Positions 1 to 8,949 are shown, counted from the first letter of the stretch. The stretch is 45,501 nt of DNA from Hyphomicrobiales bacterium (GCA_019246665.1 JAFAQA010000148.1:1-45501), one strand, 5' to 3'. Notes: generated by a model from the sequence alone, not told the origin. Translations and numbers: made by a program.

Positions 1-101
1 CCGGAATGTCCGTGATGCTTGTGCGAGTCATCACTCACCTTCAGTGCTTGCGGCGCGAACGCCGCCTTCAGCTTGCCCTCGATGCGTTCCGACATCCGCA
101 T
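1..101 (-). CDS. bolA: BolA family protein, N-terminal part (runs off the window)
   Basis: Reading the minus strand from an ATG at 101 gives MRMSERIEGKLKAAFAPQAL and then VSDDSHKHHGHSG before the window edge. That is the start of a BolA/IbaG-type protein: a short N-terminal helix, then the S-D-x-S-x-x-H segment that precedes the Gly/His loop. BolA proteins partner monothiol glutaredoxins in iron-sulfur and iron regulation. The gene is divergent from the J-domain protein at 276, a neighbourhood known from Rhizobiales. An in-frame ATG at 95 is the alternative start. The ORF is too short and incomplete for the supplied track. Confidence 0.8.
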   Translation of the reverse strand, partial: MRMSERIEGKLKAAFAPQALKVSDDSHKHHGHS

Positions 102-275
102 GACGTTGAGGCTCCCTTGCCACTTGAGATCACGGCGTGAATACCCAGCTCGATAAACGTCACGAAGCCTGAGGCTTTCACGCGACGTGCTTTCGAAAAA
201 AATGCCATCGCAACAAGTTTTTTTCACGCTTTGAGCTTGGCGTTAACGGCTTCACGCCACATAATCACGGTAGCC

Positions 276-899
276 ATGGATTTGAACTCGCCCCTTTTCG
301 ATCGCGTCCGCACGCGCCCGCGCTGCGACGAAGCGGTCGCTGCCGAAGCGGAGCCCATCTGCGGACATCCGGGGTGTGCGCTCGCCGGGCTTTACCGTGC
401 GCCGCAGGGTCGTGGCCGGGAAGGGCAATATTTTCATTTCTGCCTCGACCACGTGCGCGCCTACAATGCGAGCTACAACTACTTCAAGGATATGCCCGAC
501 GAGGCCGTCGCGGCTTACCAGAAGGCGGATCTTTACGGGCATAGGCCGACTTGGCGGATGGGTGTCAACGGCTCGGCGGCTCATGGAGGCGCCAAGCTGC
601 ACGAGGCCTTCGCGGATGCGACGCTCGACGACGCTTTCGACCTTTTCGGCAGGCGGGGTTTTTCGCAAACCGGCGGGACGCCGAGACAAGCCTCACCCCG
701 CATCGGCAATGCGGCAAGGAAGGCGCTCGATACGCTTGGTCTCGAGCCTGGAGTCGATAAGACGGCGCTCAAGGCCCGTTTCAAGGAGCTGGTGAAGCGC
801 CTGCATCCGGACGCCAATAGCGGCGACAGATCCCACGAAGATCAGTTGCGCGAAATCATCAACGCCTACAATTATCTGCGGACGGCCGGGCTCGCCTGA
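276..899 (+). CDS. J-domain (DnaJ-like) molecular chaperone, small
   Basis: The last 60 residues form a J domain: LGLEPGVDKTALKARFKELV, then the HPD signature (RLHPDAN, near residue 177) and a closing helix INAYNYLRTA. The N-terminal part has paired cysteines (CGHPGCALAG and FCLDHVRAYN), typical of alphaproteobacterial proteins of this layout. The J domain would stimulate an Hsp70 such as DnaK; the client is unknown. I start at ATG 276 (MDLNSPLFDR), giving 207 aa, because the track's extension to 231 uses a weak upstream codon and adds non-family sequence. The gene lies between divergent bolA and co-directional cobS, suggesting a conserved cluster rather than a chance neighbour. Confidence 0.85.
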   Translation: MDLNSPLFDRVRTRPRCDEAVAAEAEPICGHPGCALAGLYRAPQGRGREGQYFHFCLDHVRAYNASYNYFKDMPDEAVAAYQKADLYGHRPTWRMGVNGSAAHGGAKLHEAFADATLDDAFDLFGRRGFSQTGGTPRQASPRIGNAARKALDTLGLEPGVDKTALKARFKELVKRLHPDANSGDRSHEDQLREIINAYNYLRTAGLA

Positions 900-1193
900 A
901 GGCACCCCGTCCACGAGAACGCCCGGGTCCGCGCTCTTTCCAAGCCCATCCTCAAGCCCTATTTCATTCGCAAAAATTGTTTTCCTTTTTGCCGGGCATG
1001 CTCTAGTTCCATCGGCTGTTCTTTAAGCTGCGGCGCGATCATAGGCGGTGCTTGCAGTATCAGGCCGGCTGCCACGCTTCCGCGCGTGCCTGGATCGTAG
1101 AGATCGTGGATGCTCGGAACTCGTCCGGGTATGGGACGATTGGCGTGCTGATTGAAAGATTGCGGTGGCTCCGTGGCCACGAGCGAGGACGAA

Positions 1194-2177
1194 ATGAACG
1201 CGAGCGTTGAGACGGCACCTCTCCCGGACATGAAGGTCTCGGTCAGACAGGTGTTCGGCCTGGACACCGATATGGAATGCCCCGCCTATTCGACGGCGGA
1301 TGAGCATGTGCCCGATTTCGATCAGGATTACGTCTTTGATCGCGACACCACCCTCGCGATCCTCGCAGGCTTTGCCCATAACCGACGCGTGATGATCTCA
1401 GGCTATCACGGCACCGGCAAATCGACTCATGTCGAGCAGGTGGCCGCGCGCCTCAACTGGCCTTGCGTGCGCGTCAATCTCGACAGCCACGTCTCTCGCG
1501 TCGATCTCGTCGGCAAGGACGCGATCGTGCTCCACGGCGGCAAGCAGGTGACCGAGTTCAGGGACGGCATCCTGCCTTGGGCGCTGCAAAACAATATCGC
1601 GCTTTGCTTCGACGAATATGACGCCGGCCGTCCTGACGTGATGTTCGTGATTCAGCGCGTACTCGAGGTTTCGGGCAAGCTCACGCTTCTGGATCAGAAG
1701 CGCGTCATCAGGCCGCACCCGGCTTTTCGCCTTTTCTCCACCGCGAACACGGTCGGGCTCGGCGACACTTCCGGTCTTTATCACGGCACGCAGCAGATCA
1801 ACCAGGGGCAGATGGACCGCTGGTCGATCGTTACCACGCTGAATTATCTGCCGCATGACCGCGAATCCGAGATCGTGCTCTCCAAGGCTCCGCATTACCG
1901 CACGAAGCAAGGGCGCGACACCGTCTCGAAAATGGTGCGCGTCGCCGATCTCACCCGCAACGCTTTCGTCGCCGGCGATCTGTCGACGGTGATGAGTCCG
2001 CGCACGGTGATCACCTGGGCGGAAAATGCCGAGATCTTCTCTGATATCGGCTTCGCCTTTCGCGTGACCTTCCTCAACAAATGCGATGAACTCGAGCGCA
2101 CGCTCGTGGCCGAGTTCTATCAGCGTTGTTTCGGGCAGGAGCTGAAGGAAAGCGCGGTCAACGTCGCGTTGAGCTGA
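1194..2177 (+). CDS. cobS: Cobaltochelatase ATPase subunit CobS (AAA+)
   Basis: AAA+ ATPase of the aerobic cobaltochelatase. With CobT it powers CobN, which inserts cobalt into hydrogenobyrinic acid a,c-diamide in B12 synthesis. Walker A is GYHGTGKST (about residues 70-78) and Walker B is ALCFDEYD (about 136-143). The N-terminal segment [20 protein letters not shown] is CobS-like. Start set at ATG 1194 (327 aa): GAGCGAGGAC just upstream is a good ribosome binding site, whereas the track's 1152 is TTG. The 294 bases between the J-domain gene and cobS hold no gene I can support. A HAD hydrolase separates cobS from cobT. CobN is outside the window. The porphyrin and Co chelatase ATPases are related, but pairing with CobT fixes the call. 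Confidence 0.93.
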   Translation: MNASVETAPLPDMKVSVRQVFGLDTDMECPAYSTADEHVPDFDQDYVFDRDTTLAILAGFAHNRRVMISGYHGTGKSTHVEQVAARLNWPCVRVNLDSHVSRVDLVGKDAIVLHGGKQVTEFRDGILPWALQNNIALCFDEYDAGRPDVMFVIQRVLEVSGKLTLLDQKRVIRPHPAFRLFSTANTVGLGDTSGLYHGTQQINQGQMDRWSIVTTLNYLPHDRESEIVLSKAPHYRTKQGRDTVSKMVRVADLTRNAFVAGDLSTVMSPRTVITWAENAEIFSDIGFAFRVTFLNKCDELERTLVAEFYQRCFGQELKESAVNVALS

Positions 2178-2210
2178 GTTTTACGGGCGCTTCGCGCGGG
2201 CAGGCTCGGC

Positions 2211-2909
2211 ATGATCTCTGCCTTGTTCTTCGACGTCTTCGGGACGCTCGTCGATTGGCGCTCCTCGATCGCGCGCGAGGCGAGGGCCTTGCTCGGCTCC
2301 CTTGGTCATGATCTCGATTGGCATTCATTCGCCGAGGTATGGCGAGCCGAATACCAGCCCTCCATGGACGAGGTGCGGTCCGGACGACGGCCTTTCGTGC
2401 GGCTCGATGATCTCCATCGCGAGAACCTCGATCGCATTCTGCCGCGCTTCGGCCTCGATGGGCTCGCCGAGGAGACGCGCGCTTCGCTGAACCGGGCCTG
2501 GCATCGTCTCGATGCCTGGCCGGATGTGCCGAAGGGCATGCGACGGCTTTACGCGAAATTCCGACTTGCTCCCGTCTCGAATGGGAATATCTCGATCATG
2601 GTCGATCTCGCGCGCCATAACGGTTTCTTTTGGGACACGGTGCTCGGCGCCGAGATCGCGCGCGATTACAAACCAAACCCGGCCGCTTACCTTGCCTCGG
2701 CGCGTGCGCTCGATCTCGAGCCGTCAGCCTGCATGATGGTCGCGGCGCATTCCTCCGATCTGGCGGCGGCTGCGAAATGCGGGCTGAAGACAGCGCATGT
2801 GGCGCGTCCGAACGAGCACGGGCCGGGGACGGGCGAAACGAAGCCATCGGTCCCGATTGATTTCGCCGCCCGCGACATCGGCGATTTGGCTGATATATTG
2901 AAGGCATGA
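2211..2909 (+). CDS. HAD-superfamily hydrolase, type II haloacid dehalogenase-like
   Basis: A 232-aa HAD protein. Motif I is [11 protein letters not shown] with the nucleophile at Asp8. Motif II is PVSNGN, motif III includes the lysine of [11 protein letters not shown], and motif IV is [16 protein letters not shown]. The layout matches type II (S)-2-haloacid dehalogenases, which use an aspartyl ester to hydrolyse a C-halogen bond, but many family members are phosphatases, so the substrate is open. Residue VF after the nucleophile replaces the common AYG/VYG. The ORF starts 33 bp after cobS and its stop overlaps the cobT start in an ATGA, so it is probably translated within the cobS-cobT transcript. 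That placement is unexpected for a dehalogenase. Confidence 0.85.
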   Translation: MISALFFDVFGTLVDWRSSIAREARALLGSLGHDLDWHSFAEVWRAEYQPSMDEVRSGRRPFVRLDDLHRENLDRILPRFGLDGLAEETRASLNRAWHRLDAWPDVPKGMRRLYAKFRLAPVSNGNISIMVDLARHNGFFWDTVLGAEIARDYKPNPAAYLASARALDLEPSACMMVAAHSSDLAAAAKCGLKTAHVARPNEHGPGTGETKPSVPIDFAARDIGDLADILKA

Positions 2910-4798
2910 CCCTTATCTCGAACCGCAAGCCGGGCGCCCCCAGGCCAGCGCCCACCGAACCGCTCAAGCAGGCGGTCGCAGGGTGCATGCGCGCCCTTGC
3001 GCGCCGACCCGAGATCGAGATCGTCTACGCTTCCGACAAGCCGGCGCTCTTCGGAGCCGAGAAGGCGCGCCTTCCCGAGCCGCCGCGCAAGCCTTCCGCC
3101 GCTGACGTCGCGGTGCTCCGAGGTCACGCCGATTCGATGGCGCTCAAGCTTGCGTGTCACGACCCCGCCGTGCACCGGCGGCTTGCGCCGCAAGGACCTG
3201 ACGCGCGTGCGCTCTTCGATTCGGTGGAGCAGGCGCGCGTCGAGGCCATCGGCGCAAAGCGCATGGAAGGCGTGGCGTCAAATCTCTCCGCCATGCTGCA
3301 GGACCGCTATCATCGCGGCGCGAAATACGAGGACATCACGGATCGAGCGGATGCCCCGATCGAGGACGCCGTCGCGCTTATGGTGCGCGAGCGCCTCACA
3401 GGCGAGTCGCCTCCGCCCGCCGCGAGCAAGCTTGTCGATCTTTGGCGTGCCGAAATCGATGCGAAGGCCGGCGCGGAGCTCGATCGGCTCGACGGGAAGA
3501 TCGAGGATCAGCGCGCTTTCGCTCGCATCATGCGCGACGTTCTTGCTCATCTCGACATGGCGGAAGCCACCGAGCTCGAAAGCGAGGAGACCGAGGAGAG
3601 CGAAGAGGATCAATCCGACGAGAACCAGCAGCAGGAAGGCGAAGAAAGCGAAGAAGGATCTTCGCGCGAGCAGGCCGAGATGGAATCGAGCGAAGCTGCC
3701 GCCGAGGAGCTCGAGGACGGCATGAGCGAGGAATCGGACGCGCCTTCCGGAGAATTGCCGGACGAATCCGATGAAGCCGATTCCGAGGAGGCATCCGAAG
3801 CCTGGCGGCCCCCTTCGTCGGGCGCAAACGAGCGGCGCGCACCCGACTATAAGGCATATCTCACGAAGTTCGACGAGGTGATCGCGGCCGAGGAATTATG
3901 CGATCCTGAAGAGCTCACGCGTCTGCGCGGCTATCTCGACAAGCAGGTGCAGAACCTTCAAGGCGTCGTGGCGCGCCTCGCCAACCGGCTCCAGCGCCGG
4001 CTCTTGGCGCAGCAGAACCGCTCCTGGGAGTTCGATCTGGAGGAGGGCATGCTCGACGCGGCCCGCCTGCCACGCGTCATCATCGATCCGTTCCAGCCGC
4101 TTTCCTTCAAGCAGGAGAAGGACACCAATTTCCGCGACACGGTGGTAACGCTGCTTCTCGACAATTCGGGCTCGATGCGGGGCCGGCCGATCACCGTGGC
4201 GGCGACTTGCGCCGATATCCTGGCGCGCACGCTCGAGCGCTGCGGCGTCAAGGTCGAAATTCTCGGCTTCACCACGCGCGCTTGGAAGGGCGGCCTTTCG
4301 CGCGAAGCCTGGTTGCAATCGGGCAAGCCCGCCAATCCGGGCCGGCTCAATGATCTTCGGCACATCATCTACAAGGCCGCCGACGCGCCCTGGCGGCGCG
4401 CGCGCAAGAATCTCGGGCTCATGATGCGCGAAGGTCTCCTCAAGGAGAACATCGACGGAGAAGCGCTCGACTGGGCGCATCGGCGTCTCGTGCATCGGTC
4501 CGAGCAGCGGCGCATCCTGATGATGATCTCGGACGGCGCGCCGGTCGATGATTCCACCCTCTCGGTGAACCCCGGCAATTACCTCGAACGGCATTTGCGC
4601 CACGTGATCGAGGACATCGAGACGCGCTCCCCGGTCGAGCTCATCGCCATCGGCATCGGCCATGACGTGACCCGTTATTATCGCCGCGCCGTCACGATCG
4701 TCGATGCCGAAGAGCTCGGCGGCGTGATGACCGAGAAGCTCGCCGAGCTGTTCGATGAGAATGCGGCACCGGCAACGCCAAGGCACCGCGCGGCGTAG
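2906..4798 (+). CDS. cobT: Cobaltochelatase subunit CobT (VWA domain)
   Basis: A 630-aa CobT, the chaperone-like partner of CobS in aerobic cobaltochelatase. It has an N-terminal helical region and then a strongly acidic segment at about residues 224-300 (runs such as [16 protein letters not shown]). The C-terminal von Willebrand A domain has an intact [16 protein letters not shown], near residue 417. Length and order fit the family. The ATG at 2906 overlaps the HAD stop by 4 bp, indicating translational coupling. The acidic linker is typical of CobT and BchD-type subunits and generates many false ORFs in other frames. A palindromic repeat follows the stop codon. Confidence 0.93.
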   Translation: MTLISNRKPGAPRPAPTEPLKQAVAGCMRALARRPEIEIVYASDKPALFGAEKARLPEPPRKPSAADVAVLRGHADSMALKLACHDPAVHRRLAPQGPDARALFDSVEQARVEAIGAKRMEGVASNLSAMLQDRYHRGAKYEDITDRADAPIEDAVALMVRERLTGESPPPAASKLVDLWRAEIDAKAGAELDRLDGKIEDQRAFARIMRDVLAHLDMAEATELESEETEESEEDQSDENQQQEGEESEEGSSREQAEMESSEAAAEELEDGMSEESDAPSGELPDESDEADSEEASEAWRPPSSGANERRAPDYKAYLTKFDEVIAAEELCDPEELTRLRGYLDKQVQNLQGVVARLANRLQRRLLAQQNRSWEFDLEEGMLDAARLPRVIIDPFQPLSFKQEKDTNFRDTVVTLLLDNSGSMRGRPITVAATCADILARTLERCGVKVEILGFTTRAWKGGLSREAWLQSGKPANPGRLNDLRHIIYKAADAPWRRARKNLGLMMREGLLKENIDGEALDWAHRRLVHRSEQRRILMMISDGAPVDDSTLSVNPGNYLERHLRHVIEDIETRSPVELIAIGIGHDVTRYYRRAVTIVDAEELGGVMTEKLAELFDENAAPATPRHRAA

Positions 4799-4841
4799 AG
4801 AACGGGCAAGCGCTTCCGCGCATTTTCGCGAAAGGCAGATC

Positions 4842-4940
4842 TAGAGCATGATCCGCAAAACTGCCCCCACTTTTGCGACAAGATCATGCGGAAAAACAAA
4901 AAGATAACCTGACGCTACTGATCTCATCTAAACGCAGCGC
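4842..4940. repeat. Rhizobiales-type palindromic intergenic repeat (copy 1)
   Basis: After cobT the sequence reads GCATGATCCGCAAAA, a short loop, TTTTGCG, ACAA and GATCATGC. The arms GCATGATC/GATCATGC (4846-4853 and 4882-4889) and CGCAAAA/TTTTGCG (4854-4860 and 4871-4877) pair exactly. Elements beginning TAGAGCATGATC are common between genes in this order; I recall that from general knowledge, not a search. It could end cobT transcription as a hairpin, although no clean U-tract follows. Related but weaker copies lie at 17775 and 32877. Confidence 0.7.
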
Positions 4941-5000
4941 GTTCTAAGCCCTCGCATCATAAGGCGGCTCTCGGGGGAATGAGGGCGAAACAGGCACCCT

Positions 5001-6170
5001 CTACGGGGAGCGCCCGAGGCTGAGCGCGACGGGCAGGGCGAGCGCGCATAAGGCCGCCATGGCCCAAAACCCGCCGACGCCGAAATGCTCATAAAGCCAG
5101 CCCGAAGCCAGCGTAAGCGCTGCATTCGCGGCGCCGGCGGCAAGCGTGCCGTAAAGTGCCTGGGCGGTCGCGGCGAGACGCTTCGGCACGGTTTCGGCGA
5201 TGACACGCATGCAGGCGAGGTGGAAAAGCGCAAAGGTGAAGCCGTGCAGCGGCTCGACGAGCGAGAGCGCAATCACTTGCGTGCTCAGCGCGAGGACGGC
5301 CCAGCGCAAGATGCCGAGGCCCGCCGCGAGCGCCGCGGCCCGCCCTGGTCCGAGGTGATTGATGAGGGCGGGGCCAACGAGAAAGAACATGACGACCTCG
5401 GCCGAGACCGATTCGGACCAGAGCAGGCTCGCCGTCCCCGTGTCGATGCCGGCCGCATTCCAGCTGATCATTGCGAAACTGTCGTGCATCGCATGGCTGC
5501 CGAGCACCAGGGCGGCCGCCAACATGAGCCGCCTATATACGGGTATCCGCAGCAAGGTGAGCACCCCGCTCTTTTCCTGTTGTCCGGCATCGGATGGGGA
5601 CTCGACGATATTTGGCAGCGGCAGCGCGCAAAGCGCAGCGGCACCCAAGAGGATGGCGTTGAGCCAAAGCGTCACCACCAGCCCAAACGGACGCGCAGCC
5701 TCGCCCGCGAGAACCGAGCCGGCCACGAATGCCGCCGAGCCGACGCCGCGGACCCAGCCATATTGGAAGGGTTTGGCTCCCGATTTCGGCTCGGGGGTTC
5801 CGGAGGCCGAAAGTGCCAGGGCATCCGAAAGGGGCGCAAGGGGCGCCAAAAGGGAGGCTTGCAGGAGCGCAACGGGGAGCAGCATCAAGAGCCCCTGCGC
5901 GGGCAGAAAGAGGAGGGCGCAGGCTCCCGCCGCGGCAGCGCAGAAGGCGAGTAGCCGCCCCCACAGGCGATAACGGTCCGCGAGACGCCCGACGAGCGGG
6001 CCAGCGAAGAGCCTGATCGCCGTTGACGAGGCGAGCACGAGCCCAATCTCTTCGGCACCAAGGCCTCGGCTGCTGAGAAAAGCAGGCAGAAAAGGGGAAG
6101 ACACTCCGAAGGCCGCGTAAAGGGCCGCGTAAAGGAGGATGAACCTCATCAGGATGGAGAAGCGGAGCAA
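5001..6170 (-). CDS. MFS transporter, 3-phenylpropionate-permease-like (PPP family)
   Basis: A 389-aa inner-membrane protein with about 12 hydrophobic helices. The N-terminus (FILLYAALYAAFGVSSPFLP) and the loop motif GRLADRYRLWGR after helix 2 are typical of the MFS_1-like group annotated as PPP family or HcaT-like transporters. The substrate cannot be read from sequence. The track start is TTG at 6170, preceded by GAGGG; an in-frame ATG at 6149 (MRFILLY) is an alternative and would lose only seven residues. It begins 12 bp after the yacG stop, so the two are probably co-transcribed. The ORF is covered by long antisense shadows in other frames. Confidence 0.82.
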   Translation of the reverse strand: MLRFSILMRFILLYAALYAAFGVSSPFLPAFLSSRGLGAEEIGLVLASSTAIRLFAGPLVGRLADRYRLWGRLLAFCAAAAGACALLFLPAQGLLMLLPVALLQASLLAPLAPLSDALALSASGTPEPKSGAKPFQYGWVRGVGSAAFVAGSVLAGEAARPFGLVVTLWLNAILLGAAALCALPLPNIVESPSDAGQQEKSGVLTLLRIPVYRRLMLAAALVLGSHAMHDSFAMISWNAAGIDTGTASLLWSESVSAEVVMFFLVGPALINHLGPGRAAALAAGLGILRWAVLALSTQVIALSLVEPLHGFTFALFHLACMRVIAETVPKRLAATAQALYGTLAAGAANAALTLASGWLYEHFGVGGFWAMAALCALALPVALSLGRSP

Positions 6171-6182
6171 GGAGGAAGTCCC

Positions 6183-6386
6183 TCAATCTTTTTCGTGGGG
6201 CCTTTCGCTCATCGCCTCGTCCTCATCGGTGTCCTCCGGCTCCGAGACGGGGATCGCATAGGCCCCCTTGAGCCAGCGCCCGAGGTCGATATCAGCGCAA
6301 CGGCGCGAGCAGAAGGGCGTGAATGGCTCGGCGGGAGGCTTGCCGCAGATCGGGCAGCGCTTGCTAGTCCTGCTTTCACCCCTCAT
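6183..6386 (-). CDS. yacG: DNA gyrase inhibitor YacG (zinc protein)
   Basis: A 67-aa protein with a four-cysteine zinc site, CPICGKPPAEPFTPFCSRRC, followed by the family segment ADIDLGRWLKGAYAIP and an acidic tail (EPEDTDEDE). YacG binds the GyrB C-terminal region and blocks DNA binding by gyrase. ATG at 6386 is preferred; a GTG at 6389 is directly in front. It lies upstream of, and 12 bp from, the MFS gene. In many alphaproteobacteria yacG follows maf and an RNase gene; neither is present here, so the context has been rearranged. Confidence 0.9.
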   Translation of the reverse strand: MRGESRTSKRCPICGKPPAEPFTPFCSRRCADIDLGRWLKGAYAIPVSEPEDTDEDEAMSERPHEKD

Positions 6387-6553
6387 CACCGTTGCAGCCG
6401 GCTCACTGCACCGCCTCGGAAGGGCGCATTGAGGGGTTTTCTCCGCAGGCCTATCGCGCCAGACTCCGTATCACGATCTGCAATATCGCCCGAGCGGTTT
6501 TGCGAAAGGAAATGGTAGAATGGCAAAGCGAAACCCTCTCTCACTCTCTCGGC

Positions 6554-6591
6554 TTGGCTCAATCTACCCCTTTGGGGTATACAAGCCTTGT
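6554..6591 (+). promoter_or_regulatory. Promoter and operator of the toxin-antitoxin pair at 6590
   Basis: TTGGCT (6554-6559) and TATACA (6578-6583) sit 18 bp apart as a sigma-70-like promoter. ACAAG-C-CTTGT (6581-6591) is a perfect inverted repeat overlapping the -10 and the GTG start, a usual place for antitoxin binding. If the -10 is right, transcription would start at or near the GTG, so the message may be leaderless. This is inference from spacing only. Confidence 0.5.
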
Positions 6592-6936
6592 GGCGGCACT
6601 GACTCTTATAACGGTTGTCGAGACTAGTCCCTATCTCACGATGGTGTCGGGCATAATGAATGAGGCCGAAAGGACAGCGGTGGTCAACATGATCGCGTCA
6701 AACCCAACGGCTGGAGATCTGATCCAGGGGACCGGAGGCCTGCGAAAAGTTCGCGTTCCTTTGCGGGGTCGCGGGAAGCGCGGAGGCGGGCGGGTTATCA
6801 CTTTTTTTGCGACAGTGACATGCCGGTCTTTTTGATTGCGGCATATGCCAAGAACGATCGCAACGATCTCGATCAGAAGCAGCGCAGCGCTGCCAAGGCG
6901 CTCACCCAAGCCATCCGTGCTCAATACGGGAGATAG
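6590..6936 (+). pseudogene. RelE/HigB-type toxin gene with a -1 frameshift at a T7 run
   Basis: From a GTG at 6590 the frame reads VAALTLITVVETSPYLT, then NPTAGDLIQGTGGLRKVR and GRGKRGGGRVIT, the recognisable pattern of RelE/HigB-like mRNA interferases. At TTTTTTT (6802-6808) this frame ends soon in an off-family tail (TVTCRSF). Shifting back one base restores CDSDMPVFLIAAYAKNDRND and LDQKQRSAAKALTQAIRAQY, ending at TAG 6936, exactly the expected C-terminus. That stop is 4 bp before the antitoxin ATG. Either one T has been lost (a dead gene or a sequencing error), or ribosome or polymerase slippage on T7 makes the full toxin. The track's ATG at 6392 adds sequence outside the family. Confidence 0.75.
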
Positions 6937-6940
6937 GCCG

Positions 6941-7282
6941 ATGAACAGAAGAGATTTCGAGGGGCTGATGGCAGGGCTCAACGACGCTCTGTCATATGCC
7001 AACGGCAAAGCGAGCGCCGGAGCCCGCGAGCATCGCGTCGAAGTCAATCATACCTTTGTTGGGACCACGAGACTAAAGGCGGGACTGACGCAGGAAGAAT
7101 TCGCCAAGGTCACTGGCGCCTCTCTCGGCACAGTGCGCAAATGGGAGCGCGGTGAGCGCGTTCCTTCCGGGGCGGCTGGAATGCTCATACGAATTCTCGC
7201 GCGCGAGCCCAAGTTGGTGATCCAGGAAGCTGGCCTCGTACGCAAGAAATTGCGGGGTCAGCGGCGAGCCAAGGCGGCGTGA
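6941..7282 (+). CDS. HTH-domain antitoxin (HigA/NadS-like)
   Basis: A 113-aa protein with a Cro/C1-type helix-turn-helix, LTQEEFAKVTGASLGTVRKW, followed by ERGERVPSGAAGMLIRILAR, the usual ending of NadS/HigA-type antitoxins. The N-terminal part (MNRRDFEGLMAGLNDALSYA) would bind the toxin. Start set at ATG 6941 because it follows the reconstructed toxin stop by 4 bp, the normal spacing in this family; the track's start at 6836 lies inside the toxin. It probably represses the shared promoter through the ACAAG/CTTGT repeat at 6581. Its frame is intact although the toxin's is broken. Confidence 0.85.
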   Translation: MNRRDFEGLMAGLNDALSYANGKASAGAREHRVEVNHTFVGTTRLKAGLTQEEFAKVTGASLGTVRKWERGERVPSGAAGMLIRILAREPKLVIQEAGLVRKKLRGQRRAKAA

Positions 7283-7328
7283 GCTTATAGCTGCCTGCGG
7301 TGTCCCAGGCCGCGCGTTAAGCGCTTTC

Positions 7329-8219
7329 ATGCGCGAGGGCCTCATTCCCCACAAGATCACGACGATCTTGCGTCTCACCACGACGCCAGATCGAGCGCGT
7401 GTCCTCACGGAAGCGCTCGCTGAGGTTTTCGATCCGGAAAATTCCGCGGTCGCCGCCTTCGAGCAGAAGGACGGAAGCTGGCTCGCCGAAATCTATTTCG
7501 CCGAGGAGCCGGACAGAAAGGCGGTTGCGGATCTCGTCGCGCTCATCATGGGCAAGACCACGGCGGGCACGCTTCGTTTCGAAGCGCTCGCCGCGAAGGA
7601 TTGGGTGGCCGCGAGCCTCGAGGGGCTGAGACCCATCCGCGCCGGTCGTTTTCTCGTGCATGGCGCGCATGATCGCGCTCTCGTGCTCCCAAACGATATC
7701 GGCATCGAGATCGAGGCTTCACTCGCCTTCGGCACGGGCCATCACGGCACCACGAGGGGCTGTCTCTTGGCGCTCGATCGGGTCATCAAGCAAGAGCGTC
7801 CCGCGCGCGTGCTGGATGTGGGCACCGGCACGGGCGTGCTCGCCATCGCGGCCGCCAGGGCATTGCGAAGCGAGATCGTCGCGGGCGACATCGACCCGAT
7901 CGCGATCGAGGTGGCGCGTGAGAATGCGGGCCGCAACGGCGTTGCCTCTCGTCTTCGCCTCTATTGCGCGGCTGGCCTTCGACACCCGCTCGCCGACAAG
8001 CCTTCGAGCTTCGATCTCATCCTCGCCAACATTCTCGCAAGGCCGCTCGCGCAGCTTTCGCCTACTCTCGCCCGGGCCTTGTCGGAGAATGGCAAGCTCG
8101 TCATCTCCGGCTTGCTGGAATCGGATGTCGCACTCGCGCTCTCGGCGTTCGGCAGACAAGGGCTTCACCTCGACCGGCGCTACCTCATCGAAGGCTGGGC
8201 CACCTTGATCCTGCGTTGA
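7329..8219 (+). CDS. prmA: Ribosomal protein L11 methyltransferase PrmA
   Basis: A 296-aa SAM-dependent enzyme that trimethylates ribosomal protein L11. The catalytic domain has SLAFGTGHHGTTRGCL, then the SAM-binding loop LDVGTGTGVLAIAAA (about residues 160-174), the acidic GDIDPIAIEVARENA and the NILARPL motif that replaces NPPY in PrmA. The N-terminal 110 residues form the L11-binding domain. The ATG at 7329 follows the antitoxin gene by 46 bp. It is probably expressed alone, or with the thioesterase downstream. Confidence 0.93.
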   Translation: MREGLIPHKITTILRLTTTPDRARVLTEALAEVFDPENSAVAAFEQKDGSWLAEIYFAEEPDRKAVADLVALIMGKTTAGTLRFEALAAKDWVAASLEGLRPIRAGRFLVHGAHDRALVLPNDIGIEIEASLAFGTGHHGTTRGCLLALDRVIKQERPARVLDVGTGTGVLAIAAARALRSEIVAGDIDPIAIEVARENAGRNGVASRLRLYCAAGLRHPLADKPSSFDLILANILARPLAQLSPTLARALSENGKLVISGLLESDVALALSAFGRQGLHLDRRYLIEGWATLILR

Positions 8220-8381
8220 ACCTGGTGCCTGTGACCCGAGGTGATATTCGCCAAGGGCCAGAACATGAGAGTGAAAAGATGAAGGTAGGCTCCCCACGAG
8301 ATATTTGGTCTTCCCGTCTCACAACTCATTCCTCACCACTTGCCACTCCCGATTCACTACCGACTGTGCGCCAAGAGAGAG

Positions 8382-8771
8382 ATGATGCCGATTTTCGGAG
8401 CCGAGATTCCTTTTGCCCAATACTGCGGCGTCGAGCCCCTCGATACGGATGACGGGCGGACCTTGCTTCGTCTCGTGCTTGGGCCTCAACACCTCAACAA
8501 CGTCGGCATGGCGCATGGGGGCGTCACCTGCACGCTTCTCGATATCGCAATGGGCTCGGCTGCCCGGCGGCACGTCGATCTTCCGGTGATGACGCTTGAC
8601 ATGCAGACGAGCTTCATCGCGCCGGGCCGTGGCATCCTCGTCGCCGAGGGCCGCGTCGTGCGCGCGGGCCGTTCCGTCATCTTCAGTGAAGGCGAGGTGA
8701 GGATGCCGGGCGGCGAACTCGTCGCCAAAGGGAGCGGCCTTTTCAAGCCGGTTCATTCGCTTCGCTCATGA
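8382..8771 (+). CDS. Hotdog-fold thioesterase (PaaI/YdiI-like)
   Basis: A 129-aa hotdog protein with the PaaI signature NVGMAHGGVTCTLLDIAMG, containing the HGG turn near residue 44, then a conserved DMQTSFIAPGRGILVAEGRV strand block. Such enzymes hydrolyse aryl- or acyl-CoA thioesters. Start set at ATG 8382, after an AGAGAGAG tract; the track's TTG at 8340 adds a low-quality extension built from intergenic repeat sequence. The neighbouring acyl-CoA dehydrogenases make an acyl-CoA substrate plausible. A long imperfect hairpin begins 2 bases after the stop. Confidence 0.85.
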   Translation: MMPIFGAEIPFAQYCGVEPLDTDDGRTLLRLVLGPQHLNNVGMAHGGVTCTLLDIAMGSAARRHVDLPVMTLDMQTSFIAPGRGILVAEGRVVRAGRSVIFSEGEVRMPGGELVAKGSGLFKPVHSLRS

Positions 8772-8772
8772 G

Positions 8773-8853
8773 AGCAAGTAGCGAGTAGCGAGTAGCTAAT
8801 CGTGAGTTGCGAGTGAGCGCTTCCTATTCGCTACTCGCTATTCGCTACTCGCT
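8773..8853. repeat. Long imperfect hairpin built from GCGAGTA repeats
   Basis: The 28-nt arm AGCAAGTAGCGAGTAGCGAG... (8773-8800) pairs with ATTCGCTACTCGCTATTCGC... (8826-8853) with three mismatches across a 25-nt loop. Both arms are internally repetitive, with a period near 7. It starts 2 bases after the thioesterase stop, so it may act as a terminator or RNA-stability stem, though no U-tract follows. Similar CTCACCACTT-type strings occur at 8331 and 20180. Confidence 0.65.
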
Positions 8854-8949
8854 TCCACCAGCGTTGCCATCGCTCGACGGATCGGCTTAATTCGAAGGCG
8901 AGCCGAGATGAACTGAGCGCTGTCGTCGCTCTTGGGCCGGGAGGATGGG

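Noticed and set aside
3896-4786. 296-aa minus ORF inside cobT
   Set aside because: Third-position GC shadow; the CobT VWA domain is on the plus strand.
8773-8853. Possible CRISPR-like repeats
   Set aside because: The units are about 7 bases and form a hairpin with no regular spacers; no cas gene is present.
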